DNA of 57,422 nucleotides from CAZUQA01 sp964622375 (GCA_964622375.1 CAZUQA010000101.1:1-57422), one strand, 5' to 3'; counted from the first letter of the stretch, positions 27,075-35,837 are shown. Notes: generated from the sequence alone by a model not told the origin. Made by a program: numbers and translations.

Positions 27075-27518
27075 TTAAAACGGTAAGTCTTCATCGCTGG
27101 CATCAAAGGCATCCATCGAAAAAGCTTCATCAAAGTTGCTTCCGCCATCAAAGTCATTATCGCCTTGATATTCCGGCACAACATACTCACTGCTGCTACT
27201 ACTACTGCTCTTCGGGCTTAAAAACTCGACGCGATCTGCCACTACTTCCGTGATATAAACCCGCACACCGTCTTTGTCATAATTTCGGGTTTGAATTCTT
27301 CCTTCAATACCAACCTGTGAGCCTTTATGTAAGAACTGAGCCATCAATTCTGCGGTTTTACTCCAAGCCACGCAATTAATAAAATCAGTTTGTGGTTGCT
27401 GTCCGGCAGCAACCCGGCGATTGATCGCCACATTAAAATTCACATAAGCTGTCCCAGCAGTGCTTCTTTTCAATTCAACATCTTTAGTTAATCTGCCAAC
27501 CAATAGTACTTTGTTCAT
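27075..27518 (-). CDS. ssb: Single-stranded DNA-binding protein
   Basis: 147 residues. The OB fold spans residues 1-105, starting with MNKVLLVGRLTKDVELK and including FINCVAWSKTAELMAQFLHK and GRIQTRNYDKDGVRVYITEV. A low-complexity linker of serines and acidic residues leads to the acidic tip DASDEDLPF, which recruits partner proteins. The gene lies between rpsF and rpsR as in most Firmicutes. Confidence 0.96.
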   Translation of the reverse strand: MNKVLLVGRLTKDVELKRSTAGTAYVNFNVAINRRVAAGQQPQTDFINCVAWSKTAELMAQFLHKGSQVGIEGRIQTRNYDKDGVRVYITEVVADRVEFLSPKSSSSSSSEYVVPEYQGDNDFDGGSNFDEAFSMDAFDASDEDLPF

Positions 27519-27529
27519 TTTACTTTTCC

Positions 27530-27817
27530 TTATTCATCTAGATTAACAACTAAATAACGAATACAACTTTGTTCAATGCGGGAAATCCGCCCGAATTCCT
27601 TAATGGCTTCCGGACTCGCCTCAAAAGTTACTACCATGTAGTAGCCTTTAGTCATTTTGTCAATCGGATATGCAAACTCTCTGATACCCCATTCATCGAT
27701 GTTAACTACACTACCGCCGGCATCGGTAATAATAGCATGAAGCTTGGCAATTAAAGCAATGCGTTCTTCATCGCTCAATGAAGCATCAAGAATATACATA
27801 ACTTCATATTTTCTCAT
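27530..27817 (-). CDS. rpsF: 30S ribosomal protein S6
   Basis: 95 residues. MRKYEVMYILDASLSDEER at the start and IDEWGIREFAYPIDKMTKGYY in the middle are family signatures. It is the first gene of the rpsF-ssb-rpsR operon and has AAAGGAGG seven bases before the ATG. A promoter and a probable S6:S18-binding leader lie directly upstream. Confidence 0.97.
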   Translation of the reverse strand: MRKYEVMYILDASLSDEERIALIAKLHAIITDAGGSVVNIDEWGIREFAYPIDKMTKGYYMVVTFEASPEAIKEFGRISRIEQSCIRYLVVNLDE

Positions 27818-27825
27818 TTTAACCT

Positions 27826-27857
27826 CCTTTTGGTCTAAACGGGCTTTGCAGCCAAGG
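27826..27857 (-). promoter_or_regulatory. Candidate S6:S18 autoregulatory leader
   Basis: On the minus strand CCTTGG (27857-27852) can pair with CCAAAAGG (27833-27826, two bulged A), enclosing a GGCT/AGCC hairpin and a CCG triplet at 27842-27840. A CCG next to a stem is the hallmark of the rpsF leader that the S6:S18 complex binds. The closing strand includes AAGG of the rpsF ribosome site, which would explain feedback repression. Assigned from pattern and position. Confidence 0.45.
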
Positions 27858-27876
27858 ATTATTTATCCGTGCTGAT

Positions 27877-27905
27877 ATTCTAGCAAAAAGCTGACAAAAA
27901 CACAA
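27877..27905 (-). promoter_or_regulatory. Promoter of rpsF-ssb-rpsR
   Basis: On the minus strand TTGTGT (27905-27900), 17 bases, TAGAAT (27882-27877), with an extended TGC just before the -10. Predicted start near 27870. Confidence 0.6.
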
Positions 27906-27967
27906 GAAATACTTCTCTTTCTCTTTCTTGAGCTTTCCTTTGATTCTCTAAGCTGGTGAACTCTGCT

Positions 27968-28528
27968 TTATTGGGTAACAATCCAGGCATCATAGGCGTC
28001 GCCAATATCAGCACCGGCTAAAAAGTATGTGTACCATTGATTATCTTCTAAATGCAGAATCTTAATTTTTTGATTGGCATTGTAACTACTCATATCAATC
28101 TCTAAAAAGAAAGAGTAAGCCTCCCCACCATCAACTTCCTCAGTTGCCTGGGTTTCCGGGAAAAAGACTTCTAACTTGAACTTATAAGGACCATTAGCTA
28201 AAGCTGATATTACATAGCCACTTTCCCAACATTCCGTCTCCCATAAACCGGTTTCTACATTATATTGGTTATTGCCCTTGAAAAATCCGACGAAACTATA
28301 CTCGTCAGCCGTCGCCCAATAGCCCTCAAGGATGTTAAACAGGTAATCCAAGGAAGCCGGTTGTGGTAAAGCGGCGATAGCTGCAGCTAAAGGCTCGGTT
28401 ACCACTACATCATCGTCGTCATTATTGACCGGTGGCACGGGTTTGTCACAGGCACCAAGAAATAAACAAACTAAAACTAAAGCAAAAATTAGCGAGATTT
28501 TTAGTATTTGTGATTTTTCTTTTTTCAT
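27968..28528 (-). CDS. Small lipoprotein of unknown function
   Basis: 186 residues. The N-terminal KISLIFALVLVCLFLGACDK is a lipoprotein signal with lipobox LGAC (cysteine 27), so the mature protein should be anchored to the outer face of the membrane. A DDDD-containing linker follows, then a ~130-residue domain rich in aromatics (SVFGF-like YSFVGFFKGNNQYNVETGLW), perhaps beta-rich. I recognise no family. It sits alone between the rpsF operon and the xylose operon and has its own promoter with a conspicuous direct repeat upstream. Confidence 0.75.
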   Translation of the reverse strand: MKKEKSQILKISLIFALVLVCLFLGACDKPVPPVNNDDDDVVVTEPLAAAIAALPQPASLDYLFNILEGYWATADEYSFVGFFKGNNQYNVETGLWETECWESGYVISALANGPYKFKLEVFFPETQATEEVDGGEAYSFFLEIDMSSYNANQKIKILHLEDNQWYTYFLAGADIGDAYDAWIVTQ

Positions 28529-28544
28529 TTTGTCACCCTATTGC

Positions 28545-28573
28545 ATTTTACTTCAATCTTACCAATCATGCAA
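28545..28573 (-). promoter_or_regulatory. Promoter of the lipoprotein gene
   Basis: On the minus strand TTGCAT (28573-28568), 17 bases, TAAAAT (28550-28545). It is 17 bases upstream of the ATG, so the leader is very short. The 11-base direct repeats at 28579-28607 lie just upstream of the -35. Confidence 0.55.
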
Positions 28574-28578
28574 TCACG

Positions 28579-28607
28579 GTTTAGTTACATGCTGTAGTTT
28601 AGTTACA
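28579..28607 (-). repeat. Direct repeat upstream of the lipoprotein promoter
   Basis: TGTAACTAAAC occurs twice on the minus strand (28607-28597 and 28589-28579), identical over 11 bases, with an 18-base period. The nearer copy is five bases from the -35 hexamer, the position used by activators that contact RNA polymerase. Confidence 0.65.
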
Positions 28608-28701
28608 ACTATTATCTTTGGTAGTTTCATCTTGACCCTAAACAACAGAAGCCCCAAGCAACGGCAATCTTCTTCAGTAATATGAAACTTTTAAGCATAA
28701 A

Positions 28702-28737
28702 AAAACACAACTTGCCGGCTTGACAAATCGTGTCTTT
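28702..28737 (-). terminator. Terminator of the xylose operon
   Basis: On the minus strand AAGACACGA (28737-28729) pairs with TTGTGTTTT (28710-28702) and is followed by more T residues. It lies 20 bases past the xylA stop. Confidence 0.65.
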
Positions 28738-28756
28738 TCATTTTTCTTGCGGGTTT

Positions 28757-30076
28757 TTAGCCAAATAGCACAGCGTTGACAATACTCTCTAAGCTTTCCT
28801 GTTGTCCGGAACCCGGTCTTTGTGGGGCTCCTAAATCTTCGGCATACTTAGCTAATTCTGACAGGCTGGTCTTGCCGGAGCGAATTTTTTCACCAATACC
28901 ACTATTGTAACTGGAATAACGTTGTTTAATGAAATCATCCACACGGCCATCTTCGATTAAAGCCTGGGCTTTAATCAAGCCCAAGGCAAAAGCATCCATG
29001 CCTAAAATGAAACCCTTGAACATATCTTCCGCCGTATAGCTCGGACGGCGATTTTTGGCATCGAAGTTTAAGCCACCGTTTTTCAAACCACCGGCTTTGA
29101 TGGTCTCATACATGCAGAAAGTTGTTTCATAAATATCGTACGGGAACTCGTCGGTATCCCAACCTAACAGTAAATCGCCTTGATTGGCATCGATACTGCC
29201 CAACATTCCGTTGATGGCTGCAAAACGCAACTCATGTTGAAAAGTATGTCCGGCTAAAGTAGCGTGGTTAGCTTCAATATTCAATTTGAAGTCTTTATCC
29301 AAACCGTATTGGCGTAAGAAACCAATAGCTGCTGCCGCATCAAAATCATACTGATGCTTCATGGGTTCTTTCGGTTTCGGTTCGATAAAGAAGTCCCCGG
29401 TAAAACCGATACTCCGGCCATATTCAACAGCCATCCTCATCAAACTGGCAATGTTTTCTAGCTCAAATTTCATATCCGTATTGAGTAAAGTCTCATAACC
29501 TTCACGACCACCCCAGAAAACATAACCTAGACCACCCAGCTTAACGGTTAAATCTAAGGCTTTTTTAATTTGGGCAGCAGCAAAACTATAAACATCAGCC
29601 GAGTTACTGCTACCGGCGCCATTGGCGAAACGCGGGTTGCTGAACATATTAGCCGTTCCCCATAAGCATTTTTTCCCGGTCTCAGCCATCTTTTGTAGAA
29701 TGTAATCGCTAATCTCATCCAGACGCTTGTTGGTTTCTTTAATATCACCAGCCTCCGGTATCAAATCGACATCGTGGAAACAAAAGTAGTCTACGCCGAT
29801 TTTCTCCATAAACTCGAAACCGGCATCGACTTTCGCAAAAGCTTGCTCCATGGTTCCTAGTTCGGCTCCGAAACTCTTGTCGGCGGTTCCCACACCAAAC
29901 ATGTCGGCCCCACTATTACAGATGTTGTGCCACCAAGCCATCGCAAAGCGCAATTGTTCTTTCATGGTTTTGCCGCCAACAATTTTATCAGCATCATAAA
30001 ATTTGAAGGCTAAGGGATTTGTTGTCTTAGGTCCCTCATAGACAATCTTTGGAATGTTTTTAAATATTTCTGACAT
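28757..30076 (-). CDS. xylA: Xylose isomerase
   Basis: 439 residues, the length of class II xylose isomerases. FAMAWWHNICNSGADMFG, YFCFHDVDLIPE (catalytic His), VFWGGREGYETLLNTD, DFFIEPKPKEPMKHQYD (metal-binding Glu) and NIEANHATLAGHTF (Glu and His) are all present, as is LLLGWDTDEFPYD. It converts D-xylose to D-xylulose with divalent metal. It is the last gene of the ChvE-type transporter/xylB/xylA operon, 13 bases after xylB, with GGAGGG before the ATG. Confidence 0.97.
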   Translation of the reverse strand: MSEIFKNIPKIVYEGPKTTNPLAFKFYDADKIVGGKTMKEQLRFAMAWWHNICNSGADMFGVGTADKSFGAELGTMEQAFAKVDAGFEFMEKIGVDYFCFHDVDLIPEAGDIKETNKRLDEISDYILQKMAETGKKCLWGTANMFSNPRFANGAGSSNSADVYSFAAAQIKKALDLTVKLGGLGYVFWGGREGYETLLNTDMKFELENIASLMRMAVEYGRSIGFTGDFFIEPKPKEPMKHQYDFDAAAAIGFLRQYGLDKDFKLNIEANHATLAGHTFQHELRFAAINGMLGSIDANQGDLLLGWDTDEFPYDIYETTFCMYETIKAGGLKNGGLNFDAKNRRPSYTAEDMFKGFILGMDAFALGLIKAQALIEDGRVDDFIKQRYSSYNSGIGEKIRSGKTSLSELAKYAEDLGAPQRPGSGQQESLESIVNAVLFG

Positions 30077-30089
30077 TATTTTTCCCTCC

Positions 30090-31613
30090 TTACAGGAATG
30101 ACAGCTTTTTAAATTGCTGTTTGAGTTGTTGATACAATTCTAAGTAAAGCTGATAATAAGGCTCATACTCTTTTTGGGTAAGCGGATTGGGTTTTAAAGC
30201 CGCCTTCCTGTCGATTATTTGGGCGCAGGCACTCGGCAAATCCGGATAAAGACCAACACCGACACCGGCTAATATCGCTACCCCCAAAGCCGGTCCCTCC
30301 GAGCTATTGGTTGTCAAAATTGGGCAATCTAGCACATCGGCTAACATTTGTCGCCAAACCGCACTACGGGCGCCGCCACCGGTTGCTAAAATTTCGGCAA
30401 ACTCGACACCCATTTCTTTAAAGATGTCCAGGCACTGCCTTTGGGAAAAGACAACCCCCTCCATAATGGCACGAATCATCGCGGCTTTATCATGCATACC
30501 CGACAAGCCGAAAAACACCCCTCGCGCCGCAGCATCAAGTAAGGGGCTGCGTTCGCCCATTAAATAGGGTAAAAAGATTAGGCGCTTAGAACCGACTGCT
30601 ACTTTCTCAGCTTGTTGCACCATCAATTCATAAGGGTCACAATTGTTGGCGGCTGCCTGCTTGATTTCTTCCTGGCAAAAATTATTACGAAACCATTGCA
30701 GGCTACCACCGGAGGAAAGTGTACAGCTCATGACAGTCCAGGCACCCGGAGCTGCGGAACAGAAAGTATGAACCCGACCTAATAAATCTATCTTTACACT
30801 GTCAGAGTGCGCAAAAATCACCCCTGAAGTTCCAATAGTAATAAAAGCTTTGCCATTTTCTACAATACCGGTACCAATAGCCGCTGCCGCATTGTCACCG
30901 GCGCCACCGACAAGCGGCGTTCCTTCTGCTAAACCGCTCAGTTTAGCAGCATTTTCGCTGATAAAGCCGGTTATTTCACAACTTTCATGCATTTTGGGTA
31001 ATAGACTTTCCGCTATATCCAATTTTTTAAGTATCTCTTTGCTCCAACAACGTTGCGGAACATCCATAAGATTCATCCCTGAAGCATCGCTGACTTCCGT
31101 CGCAAATACTCCGGTTAATTTGTAGCGTAAATAATCCTTGGGCAGTAAAATATGCGCGACTTTAGCGTAGATCTCAGGCTCATGTTTTCTTACCCAAAGA
31201 ATCTTTCCAGCGGTAAAGCCTTCTAATGCCGGATTACAACTGATTTCAATCAGCCGCTGAGCACCGATGATTTCAGTAATCTCTTGACATTCAACGGTGG
31301 TTCGACCATCGCACCACAATATTGCCTTACGTAATACTTCGCCTTGCTCATCAAGCAAAACTAAACCATGCATCTGCCCGGATAAACCGATCCCGGCAAT
31401 TGCGCTGGCGGCAACCTGAGAATCACTTAAAACTCTATTTACTGTCTTGATACAAGCTTGCCACCAATCTTCCGGGTCTTGTTCCGCCCAACCATTGACT
31501 TCTTGATAGAGCGGATATTCAACTGTGGCACTTGCGATGGTATGGCCGGCAGTGTCAAATAAAACTGTTTTGGTCCCTGATGTCCCTAAATCAATTCCTA
31601 GTAAGTAACTCAA
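30090..31613 (-). CDS. xylB: Xylulokinase
   Basis: 507 residues, FGGY family. LLGIDLGTSGTKTVLFDTAG is the ATP-binding start, GLSGQMHGLVLLDEQG and ILWCDGRT form the sugar site, GGAGDNAAAAIGTG carries the catalytic Asp, and ILATGGGARSAVWRQMLAD is the C-terminal FGGY signature. It phosphorylates D-xylulose at O5. The start is TTG at 31613, supported by AGGAGG seven bases upstream inside the permease 3' end; the genes are two bases apart. Confidence 0.95.
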   Translation of the reverse strand: MSYLLGIDLGTSGTKTVLFDTAGHTIASATVEYPLYQEVNGWAEQDPEDWWQACIKTVNRVLSDSQVAASAIAGIGLSGQMHGLVLLDEQGEVLRKAILWCDGRTTVECQEITEIIGAQRLIEISCNPALEGFTAGKILWVRKHEPEIYAKVAHILLPKDYLRYKLTGVFATEVSDASGMNLMDVPQRCWSKEILKKLDIAESLLPKMHESCEITGFISENAAKLSGLAEGTPLVGGAGDNAAAAIGTGIVENGKAFITIGTSGVIFAHSDSVKIDLLGRVHTFCSAAPGAWTVMSCTLSSGGSLQWFRNNFCQEEIKQAAANNCDPYELMVQQAEKVAVGSKRLIFLPYLMGERSPLLDAAARGVFFGLSGMHDKAAMIRAIMEGVVFSQRQCLDIFKEMGVEFAEILATGGGARSAVWRQMLADVLDCPILTTNSSEGPALGVAILAGVGVGLYPDLPSACAQIIDRKAALKPNPLTQKEYEPYYQLYLELYQQLKQQFKKLSFL

Positions 31614-31615
31614 GA

Positions 31616-32869
31616 TTATTCCTCCTCTTCTTTCAGCTTGCGAGCTTGGAATAAACGATAAGTTAAAGAATTATTGCGGCGCATGGATACATCAAGAATC
31701 ACAGCCAGCAATAAAACTAAACCTTTAATAACCCGCTGCCAGTCACTGGCAATACCTAATATTGACATCCCGTTGTTCATTATCCCCATAAATATCGCCC
31801 CAATTACGGCACCACCAACTGTCCCAATACCGCCAGAGGATGAAGCCCCACCGATATAACAAGCAGCGATGGCATCCATCTCATAGTTAGTACCCGCTGA
31901 TGGCGCTGCTGAATTAAAACGCGCCACACAGATCATCGACGCAAAAGCGGTCAACAATCCCATGTTGGTATAAGCTAATAACAATATTCTGTTAGTGTTA
32001 ATCCCAGATAGTTTTGTCGCCTTTTCATTACCACCCATAGCATAAAAATGACGACCTACCACCATTTTCGTGGTAAAAATCGTATAGCCGATAACCACCA
32101 GAGCAATCCAAATCAAAGCGATTGGTGTTCCTTTGGAGTTTCCTAAACGGTCAAATAAGAAAAGAATTGCGCCACAAGCCAAAGCCGTGCTTATGACTTT
32201 AACCATATTTTGCCAAGTTTCATCAACATAACCGCGTTTTCTGCGACTGCGTGTCGAAAGCAATTGAAAGACTATAATGAAAACACACACTGCTATCCCG
32301 ATAATCATTGAAACTAAATAAACCATTTTCTTGGTTTCCGGGTCATTGGCTGAACCTGTGACGACCGGCAAGAAAGTATTAAATATTTTCTTGAAAGCTT
32401 CAGGAAAAGGAGCCAAAGTTATTCCTTTAAGGATGACCCAAGCTATGCCGCGAAATATCAGCATACCAGCCAGGGTAACAATAAAAGCCGGAATCCGCAA
32501 ATAGGCAATCAAAACCCCTTGCAGCGCTCCTACCAGTATCCCGGTCAACAAACAAACTACAATAGTCGTATAAGGATTCATACTGTAGGTAGTCAACATT
32601 TCACCGGCTAAAGCTCCGATTAAGGCAACAATACTACCCACTGAAAGATCGATATTTCCCCCTGTTAAAATACACAACAACATCCCGGTTGCTAAGATGA
32701 CTACATAACCGTTTTGCCCGATAAGATTGCTGATATTAGTCGGATGAAACAAAGAACCTTTCCCCATCGTTCTAATTAAAAACTCAAACATTATCATGAC
32801 ACCGACCAAAACGAAGTACATAGCATACTTCTTCAAGATAAAAGAGAATACTCTACTATTATCTCCCAT
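31616..32869 (-). CDS. mmsB: Sugar ABC transporter permease (MmsB/GguB type)
   Basis: 417 residues with about ten membrane segments. LSVGSIVALIGALAGEML near residue 75 and the conserved EAA-like GTVGGAVIGAIFMGIMNNGMS near residue 350 match the BPD_transp_2 family of monosaccharide permeases. A soluble-looking insert (RRKRGYVDETWQN) in mid-protein is typical of the long GguB/MmsB branch rather than RbsC. It pairs with the ATPase gene, whose stop overlaps its ATG by one base, and the ChvE-like binding protein. Confidence 0.92.
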   Translation of the reverse strand: MGDNSRVFSFILKKYAMYFVLVGVMIMFEFLIRTMGKGSLFHPTNISNLIGQNGYVVILATGMLLCILTGGNIDLSVGSIVALIGALAGEMLTTYSMNPYTTIVVCLLTGILVGALQGVLIAYLRIPAFIVTLAGMLIFRGIAWVILKGITLAPFPEAFKKIFNTFLPVVTGSANDPETKKMVYLVSMIIGIAVCVFIIVFQLLSTRSRRKRGYVDETWQNMVKVISTALACGAILFLFDRLGNSKGTPIALIWIALVVIGYTIFTTKMVVGRHFYAMGGNEKATKLSGINTNRILLLAYTNMGLLTAFASMICVARFNSAAPSAGTNYEMDAIAACYIGGASSSGGIGTVGGAVIGAIFMGIMNNGMSILGIASDWQRVIKGLVLLLAVILDVSMRRNNSLTYRLFQARKLKEEEE

Positions 32870-34416
32870 TAATTCAATCCTCCTCTACTGGCTTGTAGAA
32901 TACTCATCATTATGGCTTCTTGTGAAGCATTTTCTCGGGAGTATTCAGCCACTATCTTGCCGTCATACATAACATAAATTCGATCACTCATCCCCAATAT
33001 TTCCGGTAGCTCACTTGATATTAAAATAACAGACTTGGCGCTTGCTACCAGTGAATTGATAATAGTGTATATTTCATATTTTGCCCCAACATCAATTCCT
33101 CGTGTCGGTTCATCAAGGATGAGTATCTCCGGTTCAGCAAACATCCATTTGCTCAACAAGACCTTTTGTTGATTACCTCCAGAAAGGTTGATCACTTCCT
33201 GTTGGATGCCCGCGCTCTTCACATTGAATTGTTGTGAATATTCCGTTGCCATTTTCTTATCCTTGTCATCGTCGATAATAATATTATTTTTACTTACTCG
33301 CTCCAGCTTAGCCAATGTGGTATTAAAACCAATCGGATTGGATAGTATCAAGCCGGCAGTTTTCCGATCCTCGGTTACATAGGCTATCTTGTGATCGATA
33401 GCGGCTTTTACACTGTCCAACTTCACTGGCTGACCGGCAATAAGTATCTCCCCCTTTGTCACAGTGCCGTAGCTTTTCCCAAAAATACTCAAAGCTAACT
33501 CGGTACGTCCCGCCCCCATTAATCCGCAAATTCCGACTACTTCACCTTTGTGTACCTTAATATTTACATTGTCACAAACTTTACGCTCTCCATTGTCCGG
33601 ATGATAGACGGTCCAGTTTCTTATCTCTAATCCAACTTCCCCAATATTTGGTGTGCGTTTGGGGAAACGATCCGTAAGTTCTCTTCCTACCATCCCATTG
33701 ACGATGCGCGCTTCGCTGATCTTATCTTTCTTTTGATCCAAAACTTCGATAAGTCCGCCATCACGTAAAATAGTTATCCGATTTGCTACTTTGACAACTT
33801 CAGTAATCTTATGAGAAATTAAAATAGAAGTCATTCCTTCCTTTTGAAAATCCAAAAGCATATTGAGTAGTTTTTGCGAATCATCTTCATTCAAAGAAGC
33901 GGTTGGTTCATCTAAAACCAACAATCTGACATTTTTAGCCAAAGCTTTCGCAATCTCAACCAATTGTTGTTTCCCGACACTGATGTCCTTGACTAAGGTC
34001 TTTGACGATTCCTTCAAACCTACCATGTTTAAATATTTATCAGCCTCACGATAGGTATCATCCCAATTGATGCTACCAAAGCTCTTTCGCTCGTTACCTA
34101 AAAACATGTTCTCGCCAATGGACAACTCCGGTACCAATGCCAACTCTTGATGAATAATCGCAATTCCCCGCTTCTCACTATCTTGAATCTTGAGAAACTT
34201 ACATTCTTCGCCATCCAGAATTATCTTACCCTGGTAGCTACCAAAAGGATGAATGCCACTGAGAATATTCATCAAAGTAGATTTCCCCGCCCCATTTTCC
34301 CCAACAATGGCGTGAATCTCGCCTTGGCGTACTTCCATGTTGACATTACTCAAAGCTACTACTCCCGGGAATTCTTTGGTAATGTTTATCATCTTTAATA
34401 GTGTTGTATCGCTCAC
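32869..34416 (-). CDS. mmsA: Sugar ABC transporter ATPase, two ATP-binding domains (MmsA/GguA type)
   Basis: 515 residues comprising two ABC domains. Domain 1: Walker A GENGAGKSTLMNIL, signature DISVGKQQLVEIAKAL, Walker B VLDEPTASL. Domain 2: GAGRTELALSIFG in place of a canonical Walker A (normal for this family), signature NLSGGNQQKVLLSKW, Walker B LILDEPTRGIDVG. Such twin ATPases energise monosaccharide uptake. The start is GTG at 34416 with GGGGGAG upstream. It follows the binding-protein gene after a 193-base gap that contains a strong hairpin. Confidence 0.95.
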   Translation of the reverse strand: MSDTTLLKMINITKEFPGVVALSNVNMEVRQGEIHAIVGENGAGKSTLMNILSGIHPFGSYQGKIILDGEECKFLKIQDSEKRGIAIIHQELALVPELSIGENMFLGNERKSFGSINWDDTYREADKYLNMVGLKESSKTLVKDISVGKQQLVEIAKALAKNVRLLVLDEPTASLNEDDSQKLLNMLLDFQKEGMTSILISHKITEVVKVANRITILRDGGLIEVLDQKKDKISEARIVNGMVGRELTDRFPKRTPNIGEVGLEIRNWTVYHPDNGERKVCDNVNIKVHKGEVVGICGLMGAGRTELALSIFGKSYGTVTKGEILIAGQPVKLDSVKAAIDHKIAYVTEDRKTAGLILSNPIGFNTTLAKLERVSKNNIIIDDDKDKKMATEYSQQFNVKSAGIQQEVINLSGGNQQKVLLSKWMFAEPEILILDEPTRGIDVGAKYEIYTIINSLVASAKSVILISSELPEILGMSDRIYVMYDGKIVAEYSRENASQEAIMMSILQASRGGLN

Positions 34417-34524
34417 AAAACTCCCCCAAATAAATACTTCTTATTTACTAGCAGTTAGCTTCAAATAATCTATTAGTTACTATTATACTAGCGATTGATA
34501 AATTCAGCTAAAGTTAATCATGGT

Positions 34525-34557
34525 AAACAGGCAAGTAATTACTTACCTGCCTGTTTT
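34525..34557 (-). terminator. Stem-loop between binding-protein and transporter genes
   Basis: On the minus strand AAAACAGGCAGGTAA (34557-34543) pairs with TTACTTGCCTGTTT (34538-34525) with one mismatch; the T tract after it is short. Such an element after a binding-protein gene usually limits read-through or protects the upstream message. Confidence 0.6.
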
Positions 34558-34609
34558 ACAACTATCATTTCTTTAAGACAAACTTAAGCATAGCGGTAAG
34601 CGTAGCAGT

Positions 34610-35746
34610 TTACTTCTTAATACCAAGTTTTTCTGCTAATTTTGCTGCTTCTGCTAATTTCGGATCATCCCACTTGTAGTATCCGCTGTCAAATAACATC
34701 GGTACGATTTCATCAATAGTGCAGGGAACCGGATCACTTAGGAAAGTGTTGATGTCCTTAACGCCGTTGTTGTAAGTAGTAGTATCATTCACATCTACTT
34801 TTTCACCCTTCAAAAATTGAATAACCATTTTAACGGTTTGTTTAGCTAAAGTCCGAGTATCTTTAAAGATTGATACAGCTTGTAAACCTTGAAGCATGAA
34901 AGTAACATTCGGTTTGTCACAGTCTTGTCCGGTGATTACCGGAATGTTTGTGGCATCCCAGCCGTTGGCTACTAAGGCGGTGATTGCTCCTTGAGCTGTT
35001 GAGTCATTACTGCACAATACGGCATCAAGTTTCTTCCCACTGGTCGGGCCATAACCGACAGAAGCAATTAAGTCTTCCATCCGAGCCTGAGCAACTTCAG
35101 GATTCCATTTGTCCGTTGATGTTTGTAACTGTTCAACTTGTCCCGATAAAACTTTCACTTTACCAGCTTCAATGTAAGGTTTCATAACATCCATTGCCCC
35201 TTTGTAGAAGAAGAAAGCATTGGTGTCGGCCGGGTCCCCGGTGAAGATTTCAATATTGAAAGGTCCGGCTGCCTTATCAAGATCTAAGGCTTTTACGATA
35301 AACTTAGCTTGTTCTGCTCCAACTTTTACATTGTCAAAAGTAGAGTAATACGTTACTGCATCAGTATTTACAATAAGACGGTCGTAAGCAAACACTGCAA
35401 TTTCTTTTTCGATTGCTGCTTCCAACACTCCGGAAAGTGATTTTGCATCAATCGCCACGATTACCAGTACTTTACAGCCACTAGCAATCATGTTCTCAAT
35501 TTGCGCTACTTGCTCAGAAATAACATTGTCCCCAGCATATTGCAGATCACATTCGAAGCCGGCTTTTTCAAATTCTTCTACTAAATAGTCGCCATCTTGG
35601 ATCCAACGCTGCAGACTTTTTGTTGGCATTGAGATGCCAATCTTTACTTTTCCTGTTGGCTCTGGTTTAGGTCCGCAACCAACAAGAGAAAAAACCATAA
35701 CTACTGCCATTAAAATTACTAATAGCTTTCCATAACGTTTTTTCAT
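34610..35746 (-). CDS. chvE: ChvE-type sugar-binding lipoprotein
   Basis: 378 residues. The signal LLVILMAVVMVFSLVGCGPK has lipobox VGC (cysteine 24). The mature part closely follows ChvE: VKIGISMPTKSLQRWIQDG, QYAGDNVISEQVAQIENMI, AIDAKSLSGVLEAA, AYDRLIVNTDAVTYYSTFDN, NAFFFYKGAMDVMKPYI and ITGQDCDKPN. It captures monosaccharides outside the membrane and delivers them to MmsB/MmsA; with xylA and xylB in the operon, xylose or a related aldose is the likely cargo. It is the first gene of the operon; GAAGGAGG lies upstream. Confidence 0.95.
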   Translation of the reverse strand: MKKRYGKLLVILMAVVMVFSLVGCGPKPEPTGKVKIGISMPTKSLQRWIQDGDYLVEEFEKAGFECDLQYAGDNVISEQVAQIENMIASGCKVLVIVAIDAKSLSGVLEAAIEKEIAVFAYDRLIVNTDAVTYYSTFDNVKVGAEQAKFIVKALDLDKAAGPFNIEIFTGDPADTNAFFFYKGAMDVMKPYIEAGKVKVLSGQVEQLQTSTDKWNPEVAQARMEDLIASVGYGPTSGKKLDAVLCSNDSTAQGAITALVANGWDATNIPVITGQDCDKPNVTFMLQGLQAVSIFKDTRTLAKQTVKMVIQFLKGEKVDVNDTTTYNNGVKDINTFLSDPVPCTIDEIVPMLFDSGYYKWDDPKLAEAAKLAEKLGIKK

Positions 35747-35768
35747 TAATTATCCTCCTTCAAGATAT

Positions 35769-35783
35769 TTAGAAACGTTTTTA
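35769..35783. promoter_or_regulatory. cre-like site in the chvE leader
   Basis: TTAGAAACGTTTTTA, with a perfect AAACGTTT palindrome at 35773-35780, matches the CcpA consensus WTGNAANCGNWNNCW except at two positions. It lies between the predicted start point and the chvE ATG, where a bound repressor could block elongation. HPr with Ser46 is encoded in this window. Confidence 0.35.
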
Positions 35784-35823
35784 TTGCTTCTTCAGAGACT
35801 AAACTGAAGATAAGGCCAAGCTC

Positions 35824-35837
35824 TGTGTTCGTGCACA
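35824..35837. promoter_or_regulatory. Operator-like palindrome 1, at the chvE promoter
   Basis: TGTGTTCGTGCACA, 12 of 14 matches to the ideal palindrome TGTGCTCGAGCACA. It directly adjoins the chvE -10 hexamer, so a bound protein would block transcription. Confidence 0.55.
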
